A stretch of DNA of 64,000 nt from Rhodococcus sovatensis (GCF_037327425.1 NZ_CP147846.1:682001-746000); one strand, 5' to 3'; positions 50,364 to 60,114 are shown, numbered from the stretch's first letter. A program made the numbers and translations. Notes: a model not told the origin generated them from the letters alone.

Positions 50364-51856
50364 GACGGCACCTGCGTATCGGCGGCAGGCGGCCGGATGG
50401 CGTAGGCATCGAGTGAGCGTGTCGGTGCGGTCGGTAGGTCCAGGATCAACGCGTCCCCGGCAGGCCTGGGCTGCGGCGCTCCGGCACCGGCAGCGAGGAT
50501 CGATCGAACATCGGCGGCCCGAAATCGGCGGAAGGCCACCGCCCGGGTCAACGCTGCCACCAACTGCGCGGTGCCGTGCGCCGCACCGAGTGCCAGCAGG
50601 ATTTCGAGTTCGGATCCGAGTCTGGTGTTGCCGATCGCGGCGGCACCGACAAGGAATGCTTCTGCTTCGGGTCCGAGTGCGCAGAACTGTTGCTCGACAG
50701 TGGTTCTTGGCCTGGGACCGCGATGGGGCGCGGGTCGGGCACCGCCGTAGTGGGCGTCGACTACCGAAGCGGTGCCCGGCTGACCCAGGTCGTGTTCGGC
50801 GACGACCTCACCGGTGGCCGGCTCGACGACCACCAACCGTCCCTCGGTCTGGACGAGGGTGACCGTCGCGCCGATCAACCGGACGGGCACCGAGTAGCGC
50901 GCGGACGCGAACCGCACGCAGGACAGGTGGTCGACTTTACGGGTGACCGGTGGTGGACCGATCTCCAGTCGTAGCGATGGCAAGAGCGACAACAGCTCTC
51001 GCTCTTCGTCGAGTCTGTCGTTCGGGACCGCGCATATCTCCGAATGGATGCGGGCGTTGACTTCCGTGCACCAGAGTTTCGCGGCGACGTTGGCGGTATG
51101 GACGTCGACGGTGGTGCCGGCGACGGCTGCTTCGGTGAGCAACGGGACAGCGAGATCGCGTTGGGCGTAGCCGACGAGGTTTTCCACCACTCCTTTCGAT
51201 TGTGGGTCGTTCGCGTGGAAGAAGTCCGGCGCGAACCCGTAATGAGCAGCGAAGCGGACGTAGTCCGGGGTGGGGATGACGACGTTCGCGACGACTCCGC
51301 CTTTGAGGCATGCCATGCGGTCGGCGAGGACTTTGCGCGGGACACCTCCAACAGCGGCGAGTGCTTCGGCGATCAATACCATTGTGGTGGTGGCCTTCTC
51401 GTCGGTGCCGAATGCAGCGAACCGCCACCGCGAGTACGCCATGACAGCGCAGAACAGGTGCAGACCGCCCACGGTGGCCCAGTCGATGATCAGGTAGTCA
51501 CCCGGTGCCCACACCGCGGGCCGGCGGCCGCGGTGATGGTCGGTGCGCCAGCGTTGCTTCTCCTCGGCCACCAGGCGGCGGAAGTTGCGGTCCGAACCGG
51601 TGTAGCCGGCCTTGCGGGCGATCGGCAGGATCCGTTTCGCCGAGATTCTGCCCTGAGATTTGTCGACCCGTTCGGCTACCAGGTCGGTGACGGCGGCGTA
51701 GTTGCGTTCACGCTCGGCCCGCTGCGGTGGTGATTGGCCGGCCTGATCGGCTTCGAACTTGTCGATGGTGCGTTTGACGGTCTTGTGGGTGGTGCCGACG
51801 AGTTCGGCGGTTGCGCGGTACGACCCGACTTCGCGGTAAGCGGAAATGATGTCCAT
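50360..51856 (-). CDS. istA: IS21 IstA-like transposase
   Basis: 498 residues from ATG 51854-51856 with GAGGGA upstream. The N-terminal HTH (YREVGSYRATAELVGTTHKT) is followed by the DDE core with Asp in LIIDWATVGGLHLFC, Asp near FFHANDPQSKGVVENLVGYA and its following Glu. The gene is intact. Confidence 0.95.
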   Translation of the reverse strand: MDIISAYREVGSYRATAELVGTTHKTVKRTIDKFEADQAGQSPPQRAERERNYAAVTDLVAERVDKSQGRISAKRILPIARKAGYTGSDRNFRRLVAEEKQRWRTDHHRGRRPAVWAPGDYLIIDWATVGGLHLFCAVMAYSRWRFAAFGTDEKATTTMVLIAEALAAVGGVPRKVLADRMACLKGGVVANVVIPTPDYVRFAAHYGFAPDFFHANDPQSKGVVENLVGYAQRDLAVPLLTEAAVAGTTVDVHTANVAAKLWCTEVNARIHSEICAVPNDRLDEERELLSLLPSLRLEIGPPPVTRKVDHLSCVRFASARYSVPVRLIGATVTLVQTEGRLVVVEPATGEVVAEHDLGQPGTASVVDAHYGGARPAPHRGPRPRTTVEQQFCALGPEAEAFLVGAAAIGNTRLGSELEILLALGAAHGTAQLVAALTRAVAFRRFRAADVRSILAAGAGAPQPRPAGDALILDLPTAPTRSLDAYAIRPPAADTQVPS

Positions 51857-51929
51857 ACGGTCCCTCGCAGACTCAGACGAAACTAACTCCCGCCCGACCA
51901 CGTGACCGAGGCACCTCCGCTGGCGACGG

Positions 51930-53186
51930 TCAGGCCGCAGGTCCGATCTCGACGCTATAGCCGAGGTCCTTGAGCTGCCGGACCAAGCGGGCCTTCTGAA
52001 CCTCTGGACTGTTGCGTGGAGTATAGAAATCCGCACCCAAATCGCTGTACTCGACCTCATCATGCAGAATGTGCCAGGCGATCACCAAGATGGTGTGGGC
52101 CAGGGCGACAGCGGCTTTCTTCCCGCCGGCCTTGCCGAACCGCCGGTGAAGGCGCCGAAACCGGGCACCCAACCGCGTCTTGGTACGAGAGGCCGACCAC
52201 GCCGACTCCACCAGCACACTACACAGGTGAGCATTGCCGTTACGGGTTGCCGTCTTCTTCCTTTTGCCCGCGGACTCATTGTTGCCAGGGCACAGCCCGG
52301 CCCACGACGCCAGGTGATCAGCGGTAGGAAATCGGGACATGTCCACACCAATCTCCGCGATGATCGTCTCCGCGGCGCGCTTGCCGATGCCGGGGATGGT
52401 CATCAGCAGATCTCGCTGCCGAGCGAACGGATCGACGACCTCATCGATCCGCGTTTCCAACCGGGCGATCATCTCGTTCAGGTGATTGATGTGGTCCAAG
52501 TGCAGACCAGCCAGCACACCGTGGTGAGCCGCGAATCGCCCCGAGAGCGCTAACGTCAGATCCGGGATCTTCTTCCGCATCAATCCGCGGGCCAGATTGG
52601 CCAACACGACCGGGTCGCGCACTCCGTCGATCAGAGCGGTGATCATCGCCCGCCCCGACACCCCAAGGGAATCGGACGCAACCGAATCGAGCTTGATCCC
52701 ACCGTCCTCGAGGACCTTGTGAAGACGCTGGGTCTCCCGAGTGCGTTCTTCGGTCAACTTTCGGCGATACCGGGTCAGCTCCCGAACGGCTGCGATCTCG
52801 GCCGGCGGGATGAAACTGCCCCGCAGCAACCCGACCTCACACAACTGAGCCAGCCACACCGCATCGGTTGCGTCGGTCTTGCGGCCCGGCACATTCTTGA
52901 CATGGTGCGCGTTGCACAATAGGACTTCGAACCCATCGAACTCCGCCAGTGCATGAAACACTGGCCGCCAGTACACTCCGGTCGCTTCCATCGCGACGTG
53001 CGTAACCTGTTCGGCGCGAAGCCATTGCGCCATCTCAAGCAGCGCACCGTAGAAGGTCGCGAACCGGCGCACCCGCTGCGTTCGCTTCTGGCCGCTATCG
53101 GCCTCACCCTCCGGAACCCGCACCGCCACAGTGACTTGACGTTTGTGCACGTCGATCCCTGCAACCTTCGAAAATACGATCTCCAT
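51930..53186 (-). CDS. IS110-family transposase (DEDD recombinase), nested in IS21
   Basis: 418 residues. The DEDD motif set starts with VAGIDVHKRQVTV; next are VAMEATGVYW and KTDATDAVWLAQL, then the C-terminal transposase_20 part with MTIPGIGKRAAETIIAEIG. IS110 elements lack obvious inverted repeats, so ends cannot be fixed by eye; they lie between 51857 and 51929 on the left and beyond 53186 on the right. IS3 copy 2 is inserted 118 bases upstream of the start. Confidence 0.92.
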   Translation of the reverse strand: MEIVFSKVAGIDVHKRQVTVAVRVPEGEADSGQKRTQRVRRFATFYGALLEMAQWLRAEQVTHVAMEATGVYWRPVFHALAEFDGFEVLLCNAHHVKNVPGRKTDATDAVWLAQLCEVGLLRGSFIPPAEIAAVRELTRYRRKLTEERTRETQRLHKVLEDGGIKLDSVASDSLGVSGRAMITALIDGVRDPVVLANLARGLMRKKIPDLTLALSGRFAAHHGVLAGLHLDHINHLNEMIARLETRIDEVVDPFARQRDLLMTIPGIGKRAAETIIAEIGVDMSRFPTADHLASWAGLCPGNNESAGKRKKTATRNGNAHLCSVLVESAWSASRTKTRLGARFRRLHRRFGKAGGKKAAVALAHTILVIAWHILHDEVEYSDLGADFYTPRNSPEVQKARLVRQLKDLGYSVEIGPAA

Positions 53187-53375
53187 CTTCGACGCCTCCT
53201 CCGCAGAACTACTAGCCAGGGCGTCACCCGCGAAGTCCGCGAAACGTTCGAAACTCAGACACGCGCTCGCAGCAGCAACCCGGAGTACCTACCGGTGCGG
53301 ACTCTGGCGTGTCCCCGGTGAACGGGGCCATCTCGTTTTAGAGTCTTGTTGCCCCTGAAGTGGGCGGATAGGACG

Positions 53376-53666
53376 ATGGAGAACATGGCTGGACGGAAGC
53401 GCAACTCTGCCGAGGACATCGTGCGCAAACTGCGCCGTGCCGATGAGCTGACCGCTGCAGGCAAGACGCAAGAGGAGATCGCGGCGGAGCTCGAGGTGTC
53501 GGCGGCGACGTTGTACAACTGGCGGCGTCAGTACGGCGGGATGGACACCGATGCCGCGAAGGAACTCAAGGAGCTGCGCGAGCAGAACGGCAAGCTCAAA
53601 CGCCTGCTCGCCGAGGCCGAGCTGGAGAAGGACGCACTGCGGGAGGTAGCGAAGGGAAAATTCTGA
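53376..53666 (+). CDS. IS3 transposase OrfA, copy 2
   Basis: 96 residues, identical to copy 1 (HTH EIAAELEVSAATLYNWRR, zipper-like helix). Same AAAA slip site before the stop. Confidence 0.92.
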   Translation: MENMAGRKRNSAEDIVRKLRRADELTAAGKTQEEIAAELEVSAATLYNWRRQYGGMDTDAAKELKELREQNGKLKRLLAEAELEKDALREVAKGKF

Positions 53667-53695
53667 GCCCAGCCGCCAAGCGCCGCGCCGTCGAC

Positions 53696-54532
53696 ATGCT
53701 CGTCAACACCATGAGTCTGTCGAAACGTCTGGCGTGCAAAGCTGTTGGGCTTGCCCGCTCCACCTACGCACGAACACCGATCGCCGACACACCCGCGGAT
53801 CCCGACGCGGCCCTGAGGGCGTCGCTGCGGACATACGCAGGCTCGCATCCACTGCACGGCTTCCGTCGCGCCTGGGCGCATCTGAGGCACGACCAGGGCA
53901 TGTCGGTGAACAAGAAGAAGGTGCACCGGCTCTGGAAGGAGGAGGGTCTGCAGGTTCGGATCTATCATCCCCGCAAACGCGCCGGCATCAGCTCCTGCCC
54001 GCAGATCGAAGCCGATGCGCCGAAAGTGGTGTGGGCTATGGATTTTCAGTTCGACTCCACGGTGGATGGGAAAGCGATCAAGATCGCGTCGATGATCGAC
54101 GAACACACCCGGCAGTCCCTGTTGAACATCGTGGAGCGCTCGATCACCGCGCAACGACTGACCGACGAGCTCGACAAGACGTTCGCGCTGTGGGACGGAC
54201 CGCCGATGGTCCTGAGAATGGACAACGGTCCGGAGTTCATTTCGCATGTGCTGCAACAGTTCTGTCGCGACCGTGTCGGTATCTCCTACATCCCGCCGGG
54301 GACGCCGTGGAACAACGGACACATCGAATCGTTCAACAACCGACTACGGAAGGAGTGCCTGAACCGCAATCACTGGACGAGCCTTCTCGAAGCGAGGGTG
54401 GTGATCGAGGACTTCAAAGACGACCACAACCATCGACACCGGCACTCATCACTGGGCTACCTCACGCCGTCCGAGTACGCTGCCCAATGCACCCACAACC
54501 ACCAACCGGTCGAGGGTTGCGAGATCGACTGA
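53696..54532 (+). CDS. IS3 transposase OrfB, copy 2
   Basis: 278 residues, same protein as copy 1 with intact DDE residues (WAMDFQFD, RMDNGPEF, HIESFNNRL). Confidence 0.93.
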   Translation: MLVNTMSLSKRLACKAVGLARSTYARTPIADTPADPDAALRASLRTYAGSHPLHGFRRAWAHLRHDQGMSVNKKKVHRLWKEEGLQVRIYHPRKRAGISSCPQIEADAPKVVWAMDFQFDSTVDGKAIKIASMIDEHTRQSLLNIVERSITAQRLTDELDKTFALWDGPPMVLRMDNGPEFISHVLQQFCRDRVGISYIPPGTPWNNGHIESFNNRLRKECLNRNHWTSLLEARVVIEDFKDDHNHRHRHSSLGYLTPSEYAAQCTHNHQPVEGCEID

Positions 54533-54587
54533 AATCAATCACACCGTGGCTCTAGAACACGGTGGCCCGACTATCGGGGACCTGCCA

Positions 54588-54806
54588 ACTCCACCGTCAC
54601 TCTTCAATACGGACTTGAAGGGTGCCAATCTGCACCGACGTCAGCGGGTGACGCACCACTAAGTTTCATCCACCCGCGAGCGCCCCGCCAGGGGCATCAA
54701 CCTCTTCAATGGAACTCCCCGGGCGGTGCGGTGTGGTTGGCACCTTCACCGTCACCGCTCGGGCCAGAAGTTCCTGATCGACACGACGAACACGGGGTGG
54801 GGACTT
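54588..54806. other. Non-coding DNA between IS3 copy 2 and the IS21 right end
   Basis: About 220 bases with no gene. This is either the separated non-coding end of the IS110 element, where its bridge-RNA locus could lie, or IS21 sequence. GTC-rich inverted patches are present but I cannot fold it by eye. Confidence 0.4.
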
Positions 54807-54966
54807 TCAGTTGGCCACCAGTGGGGACCTCGACCTGGCCACCAGTGGGTACTTTTTCATGGCCACGGACAGCCACGAGACCAGAGTAGTTTTTCGTCTG
54901 TGGTTCAGGACGGCCGCTTTACCGGTGCCGCCACGTTTTCGAAGATGGCAGTGGACTTCCTGCCGT

Positions 54967-56127
54967 TCATTGGACGGTGCTCGGGCCCGCGAAGCCGCCC
55001 ACAACCCAGGTGGCTCCGCCAAGAGTTACGTGAACGTCGACCCACCCTGCGTTCTGAATGTGTTTGGAACCCCATGCGTCGATGGAGAATCGATCGGTCG
55101 TGAGCCTCTCCGCATGGAACGTGGCCTCCGGAAAGTTGTCGAAGACGAAGTCGACCGCGTTATAGCCGATTGTGGAGCGAAAGTCATCGGGAGGAGTCGA
55201 CTCCGGCACCGGGCCCGCACTGCCGGATTCGGCCAAGACCTGTCCGTTCTTGTCGGCTCGAACGCTGAACCTCATCCACCCGGCGGGAAATTTCAAGCCG
55301 CTGACGGGGTCCGGTTGCTGGTCTGCGCACCGAACCACCTCGACGGTTGCGCCTGGAAGTGAGTCGAACGCAAATGACACAGAAGAGTTGCCTGTCGCGC
55401 GCTCGTCGAATATCGGCGTGGGGCCTGCCTCTACCGCCTTGAAGTTATCGATCGAAATCGACACGAGCTGCTCAGGCGCTACCGTCGATTTTGGTACTAG
55501 ATAACCAACGTCGGACAGTGTGACAAACAATTCTTCGCCAACGGTTCTGACCGAAGCGTAGACCGGGGTAGGGACCGGCTCTGGGATGCCGTTGCCTCCA
55601 CCCGTTCGGACCCAGCCAGCACTATTTTCGTGGATCAAGGCGAAGGTCGACGCTTGAAGGCGGTCGATGTGCGCACCGCCGTCCTTGTTCGCCAACGCCA
55701 GGATCAACTGTCTTCTACTGAATTGAGTTCCTTTGCTATCGACAATGACAGGTCGGGTCCACCATTCGTCGAAGTCGACATATCGTGTGGTTGACGACGT
55801 ACGAATCTGGTTAGCATCACGCGAAAGGAAGGTGATGCCTTGCGGCGCTGCGCCCATTCCTGTCAGCCCCGGGCTCCTCGCCGCGACGGTTGGGTCGTTG
55901 TCGATGATTGGCGCACTGTCGGACCACCGCAGACTTTCCTTGCTCCCGAGCTGTGCAAGCAGACTTCGACTGCGCTCGGTGTCGTGGACCAAGACTCGGA
56001 TCGTGACGGCGATGCGCTTTGATTCTGCGAGGGTCCCGACGTCGAAGGCGTCACACGAAGTGCGTAGGAAAGCCAATTGCTCAGCCAGGTCTGCGTTGAG
56101 GTCTCGGTCTCTTGAGTTGTTCGGCAC
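54967..56127 (-). CDS. Hypothetical protein, defence-island type
   Basis: 386 residues. The first 60 residues (DLNADLAEQLAFLRTSCDAF, KRIAVTIRVLVHDTERSRSL) match a family start common in bacterial proteins of unknown role. The middle is beta-rich and carries VDFDEWWTRPVIVDSKGTQF. The C-terminal 100 residues have FRSTIGYNAVDFVFDNFPEA. No catalytic motif is clear. It is convergent with the zinc-knuckle HNH gene across IS21 and divergent from the ApeA-like gene. Confidence 0.6.
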   Translation of the reverse strand: MPNNSRDRDLNADLAEQLAFLRTSCDAFDVGTLAESKRIAVTIRVLVHDTERSRSLLAQLGSKESLRWSDSAPIIDNDPTVAARSPGLTGMGAAPQGITFLSRDANQIRTSSTTRYVDFDEWWTRPVIVDSKGTQFSRRQLILALANKDGGAHIDRLQASTFALIHENSAGWVRTGGGNGIPEPVPTPVYASVRTVGEELFVTLSDVGYLVPKSTVAPEQLVSISIDNFKAVEAGPTPIFDERATGNSSVSFAFDSLPGATVEVVRCADQQPDPVSGLKFPAGWMRFSVRADKNGQVLAESGSAGPVPESTPPDDFRSTIGYNAVDFVFDNFPEATFHAERLTTDRFSIDAWGSKHIQNAGWVDVHVTLGGATWVVGGFAGPSTVQ

Positions 56128-56452
56128 GGATTAAGAATCGCACAACCCACCGACAGTCCGCGAAGAACGGACGCCCACATCTCGGCCTGAGCCTGGGGGT
56201 GCAGTGCACCTTGGACCCACGGTCTTGACGGGCAACTCGACCGCGATCGTCGCGAAGGGGTTAGTTGCGCGTGAGAGCGGTCCTCACAGATCAGATGGCA
56301 ACCAAACCGGTGGCAGTCCAAACGCGTGATCGTAGGCTTGGAGAAGAAGTTCAAGCCCATCTCCGTTGTCTCGCGTCAGCCGCCGGCGGCCACCTTGGTG
56401 TTGAATACGCGTGTAGCGAATCCGCCTCGCGCAAGGCGTATAGCATCGATGC
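56128..56452. other. Divergent intergenic region
   Basis: 325 bases between two divergent genes; presumably holds both promoters. I see no clear operator or RNA gene. Confidence 0.4.
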
Positions 56453-57919
56453 GTGCCGCACAACGATAGGAACTCCGCTCGGTTCGAGGGATATTGGTGG
56501 TTGCCACGCACCCCCGAGGACCGAATACCCGGGTATCTGACGATCAGTTCTGAAGGCAAAGCAAGCTTGCGACTTCTCGGGGGCTTTGTGTCGCAACATG
56601 CTGCGACTGACGGCGGTGAAGCGTCGAAAGCATCCGGTGACGATGCTTTTGGGGCTATTTACGGAATAACGGTGGATGGAGAAGTGATCACGCTGGTCGA
56701 TCCCATTTGCACACATACCAACTCGCACTTGTTCGACGAGAAGGTACGATCCCAGTCATATGAACCGGCTCGCGTTCTTGTCGGGTTGCATCTGGAGCAC
56801 GCGCACGAGAAAGTCTTCACGTCGGCGACGTTCATGCTGGAGAATTTCCACGCGTGGGCTGGGCTTTGGGAGGTGTCGTACACATTGAACGTCGGTGATA
56901 ACAGCTACCGCACAGCGACGGTTCACCAGAAACCGGTGACGACTGTGCCGATCAGCGACGGAATGAGACTGGTGGTCACCAACCGCCTGGGATTGTTCTC
57001 CACCGACCTGACGACTTCGGCCGCGGAGACAGCATGCACAACCGCAACTTATATGACTGTCGAGTCAGATGAGCCGCTTAGACACAATGGGTTCGACGAG
57101 GCAATCAATGCCGTGGCTGATTTGGTGACGTTCGCGACCGGTGAGCCATCCGCCATCACTGAGTACACCATTACCCATCAGACACCGGAGCGCCGCCGAC
57201 GACCAATCCTCGACGACGAACGCAGAATACGAACAGAAGAATACGACCGCACCGTTGTTGCGACCGTCCGCGCACCCTGGTCCACCACGTCTAGGGCGCC
57301 CGGCACTCCGACCAAAGAGACGCACAAGTACCTGTTCACAGGAACCGACGTGGCGATCGACGACTGCATCACCCGCTGGTTCGAACTTCGGACGACGGCA
57401 CGGCGGGGCATCGACATGCTCCTGAGCTTGACCTACGGAGACCGCACCTTTCTCCAAACCGAGGTGCTCATCCTCGCTGCTGCCGCCGAAGCACTACACC
57501 GCTCGATCGCCCCTGTAACACTCCGAATGCTGCCCGCTGACTTCGCCCGAATCATGACGACTGCAATGAAAAACCTCGAACCCGACGAGAAACAAATCCT
57601 CCAGAACGCCATCCACAACGAGCCGACCTATCGGGAACGATTGATCGACCTCGCCGCAATTCCCAGCGCACCAGCAGTGGACGCGCTCGTGCCCGACGTC
57701 GAAAACTGGGCCAGGGATCTGACCCGAATTCGCAACGGATTGGCGCACTCCATGGCCTCCTACTTGGCCAAACCTGAGGACCTGGATCAGATGTTCGCTC
57801 TGCGCCAGCAAACCCAGTTGCTGCTGCAGCTCGTCGTCATGGCCGAACTGCAGTTGTCCGAGGACAGGCAGAACGAGGTGGTCCGGCGCGCCGGACACTA
57901 CATTGCACCGGCCGTTTGA
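56453..57919 (+). CDS. apeA: ApeA-like HEPN anti-phage protein
   Basis: 488 residues. The N-terminal ApeA-type domain starts FEGYWWLPRTPEDRIPGYLT. The C-terminal HEPN domain has the R-x4-H core in RIRNGLAHSMAS (near residue 425). Both Arg and His are present, so RNase activity is expected. Known ApeA proteins cause abortive infection by cleaving host RNA. Length is close to family norms. The start may be GTG/ATG at 56453 preceded by ATCGATGC. Confidence 0.78.
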   Translation: MPHNDRNSARFEGYWWLPRTPEDRIPGYLTISSEGKASLRLLGGFVSQHAATDGGEASKASGDDAFGAIYGITVDGEVITLVDPICTHTNSHLFDEKVRSQSYEPARVLVGLHLEHAHEKVFTSATFMLENFHAWAGLWEVSYTLNVGDNSYRTATVHQKPVTTVPISDGMRLVVTNRLGLFSTDLTTSAAETACTTATYMTVESDEPLRHNGFDEAINAVADLVTFATGEPSAITEYTITHQTPERRRRPILDDERRIRTEEYDRTVVATVRAPWSTTSRAPGTPTKETHKYLFTGTDVAIDDCITRWFELRTTARRGIDMLLSLTYGDRTFLQTEVLILAAAAEALHRSIAPVTLRMLPADFARIMTTAMKNLEPDEKQILQNAIHNEPTYRERLIDLAAIPSAPAVDALVPDVENWARDLTRIRNGLAHSMASYLAKPEDLDQMFALRQQTQLLLQLVVMAELQLSEDRQNEVVRRAGHYIAPAV

Positions 57920-57989
57920 GCGATCCGTGGCGGGATTCGGGATTCGGATTCGATGCTGTTGATCCGCCGAAACTATGGTCGTCTTCATG

Positions 57990-58202
57990 TCATACGACAG
58001 ATTGCGGGCCAGGATCGAAAAAGTATCTGAAATCGCAACCAACCGGAGCAATGATCCGAATGCTCCCAACCACCACCATGTGGTCCCGCAGTCCTAAACC
58101 AGACGTTGGACCACTGGCAGAGGAGGCGCGGTACGGTCCGTTCGGATCGACAATGGTCGCAGGCAGCTCGTAGGACCCAAGAAAGTCGGCGGGATAGACC
58201 AT
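57990..58202 (-). CDS. Small hypothetical protein or C-terminal gene remnant
   Basis: 70 residues from ATG 58202 (VYPADFLGSYELPATIVDPN, DHMVVVGSIRIIAPVG). The frame is open upstream for about 15 more codons with protein-like residues (CRGLFDVVGLKTIE) and then meets the OLD gene. It may be the tail of a gene truncated when the OLD gene arrived, or a short downstream gene. Confidence 0.4.
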   Translation of the reverse strand: MVYPADFLGSYELPATIVDPNGPYRASSASGPTSGLGLRDHMVVVGSIRIIAPVGCDFRYFFDPGPQSVV

Positions 58203-58255
58203 TTCTATCGTCTTGAGGCCGACGACATCGAACAGACCTCGACACGCCCACTGGT

Positions 58256-59650
58256 TTACGACAGGTATTGGTTCACCCGACCGTATAAGTGCCTGGTGGC
58301 GGACTCGAACTCCGGTCTAAAGTTTTTCTTTTCGTCGAACAAGCCATTTTTTGCAGGGCGGGCGTTAACCTCCGGTTTAGTCCGTATGTCGTCGGCCGCG
58401 ATCACCTCGAAATGATAATTCGGAAACTTTGCCCGATACTCCGCCGCTAAGGATGATTTATCGCCATCTAGTATTCCTACAACTTTTTTGTATCCCATCG
58501 AGTCGAGAAGCTTGATAAAAATTTCCATTTTCTCCGCTCCCCCGGCGCCCCACCCAAAGAATGAGCCTTCCATTTGATCACCCAGTATTTCGTCGATCTT
58601 CTTGAAGAAGACTACGTCTTCCTGGCCCTCAGTCAAAATCACATTGTCCTCAAGGAAGAATACCTCAGCGGCATCGAGGCCTAAGATATGTGGATTGAAA
58701 AGATCGTCTTTCAGCTTGCCTAACCGTTTAATGACGTCGTGATCCGCTTCGCGTAGCTGAACGCCATTTCTTGGGTCCTTGAAGGCCCGGACTATTGTTG
58801 CCCCGTTGGCAAGGTCGCCCCAGTTAATAAAATAGGGCGAATGCGTCGAATAGATAACTTGGTGATCGCACGCGAACTGGCTGATCACTTCCCTTAATCT
58901 TCGCTGCAATTGAGGATGGAGCGATAGTTCCGGCTCATCGATAACGACCAGGGAATCATCTTTGGCATCGTATATTCCATCGAGAATCGAAAGCAAACTA
59001 ACGATTCCCTCCCCTAAACCTTCACTGGTGTGACTTTGACCGTTTTCCCAGAGAAATTTCAAGTAATATTGTCCAGAGTCTTCTAAATCAATCGTCCATG
59101 TAGGTGTAGGTTTTACTACCTGGGCGAATAACTTGTTGAAACTTCGCTTAGCATCAGGATCGTCGTTGATTTTAAACAGGCGGCTAGCGAATTGATTATC
59201 CAGAATCTGCGACCTTAAGGCTGGAATTCCGTACTGTGAGGAGAAGGACTCGCGGTCGATGGGGCTGTTTTTGGAAAAGAATGCATTAAATCCTCGGCGG
59301 GACGGAACTACTAAGAGGTCGAGACCTGGAATCTCATTAGTTCTCCAAAATGTCTGACTGCCACCTGCTTCGATAGACGCTAATTCTTTCGATCTGCCAT
59401 CCATATCAGTAATAGTCATTTGCACTTTATCGCCGAACTTGGCGTTTCGCTTGCCTGAAGAGAAGGATGTGGTCCCTTGTTGCACGAGTGCGCGCATTGC
59501 TTCGATCAAGGTTGATTTACCGCTATTATTTGCGCCGACAACTATAGTCAGTCCGCTCCCTGTCGCACCATCGGGGATCGCAAGTTCAATCTTCTGGAGT
59601 TCGTCAAAACCGCGTAGTCCACCTAACTGAATAGACTGAACTTTAGACAT
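58256..59650 (-). CDS. OLD-family ATPase-TOPRIM nuclease, stand-alone
   Basis: 464 residues. Walker A in IVVGANNSGKSTLIEA, signature LGEGIVSLL, Walker B LVVIDEPELSLHP, H-loop YSTHSP, then a TOPRIM domain with NVILTEGQEDVVFF and GILDGDKSS. Codon use is visibly lower in GC than its neighbours (AAA, GAT, TTT common), indicating recent transfer. No helicase or AriB partner is adjacent, so it looks like a single-gene class 1 OLD enzyme. Confidence 0.85.
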   Translation of the reverse strand: MSKVQSIQLGGLRGFDELQKIELAIPDGATGSGLTIVVGANNSGKSTLIEAMRALVQQGTTSFSSGKRNAKFGDKVQMTITDMDGRSKELASIEAGGSQTFWRTNEIPGLDLLVVPSRRGFNAFFSKNSPIDRESFSSQYGIPALRSQILDNQFASRLFKINDDPDAKRSFNKLFAQVVKPTPTWTIDLEDSGQYYLKFLWENGQSHTSEGLGEGIVSLLSILDGIYDAKDDSLVVIDEPELSLHPQLQRRLREVISQFACDHQVIYSTHSPYFINWGDLANGATIVRAFKDPRNGVQLREADHDVIKRLGKLKDDLFNPHILGLDAAEVFFLEDNVILTEGQEDVVFFKKIDEILGDQMEGSFFGWGAGGAEKMEIFIKLLDSMGYKKVVGILDGDKSSLAAEYRAKFPNYHFEVIAADDIRTKPEVNARPAKNGLFDEKKNFRPEFESATRHLYGRVNQYLS

Positions 59651-60114
59651 GTAGTGAAACTCCTCATAATCCGATTTCCAGTACCAAGCTATCTCCGCAC
59701 GATTAGAACCCTAGTCTTTCACAACCGCGGTCGCAGCTTCACGCGATCGAGTTGGTCGGGACCGACGTCTGCTTCTCACTACACACCCGCCCCACGCACA
59801 ACCCCGACAGATACTGCAGACTGGGACTCCAGTGTGACGACCAATCAGAGTACGGCACGTTCTCGACTGCGATTATCGTGGTAGCGGCGGCAGTCAGGAC
59901 TGCCGCTTGCCCGTCCTAGAGCGGGTTCCCGCACGGAACCCGCGATGTATGGACCGGCCGAGAACGACCGGTTGAATCACAAATCGCCCGCAATCCCTTG
60001 CCCACCACCCGCCACGAATAAACGGTGTAGCCACTTCGTCGACGACTGTGCGAAGCAGCCGGAACCACACCGCTGCGTGAACACGGGCGACATCGAGCTC
60101 GACCGATCCGCACG

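Larger units (their letters stand above)
53305..54587 (+). mobile_element. IS3-family (IS407-type) element, copy 2
   Basis: 1283 bp, same ends as copy 1, with target duplication ACTC at 53301-53304 and 54588-54591. Differs from copy 1 by one synonymous base in orfB (near 54455). It sits in the non-coding DNA upstream of the IS110-family gene. Confidence 0.93.
49480..54871 (-). mobile_element. IS21-family element carrying nested IS110 and IS3 insertions
   Basis: Left end TGTCAATGGCCA (49480) and right end complement TGTCCGTGGCCA (to 54871) match in 10 of 12, with further internal repeats of the GGCCACCAG / GGGGAC type at both ends (49490-49530 and 54807-54860). The target duplication GCCAC is at 49475-49479 and 54872-54876. 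IstA/IstB lie at the left; the right end was pushed away by an IS110-family gene and IS3 copy 2. The insertion lies between two convergent genes. Confidence 0.85.

Noticed and set aside
44085..54587. Composite transposon formed by the two IS3 copies
   Set aside because: Each copy has its own different 4-bp target duplication, showing independent insertions rather than mobilisation of the DNA between them.
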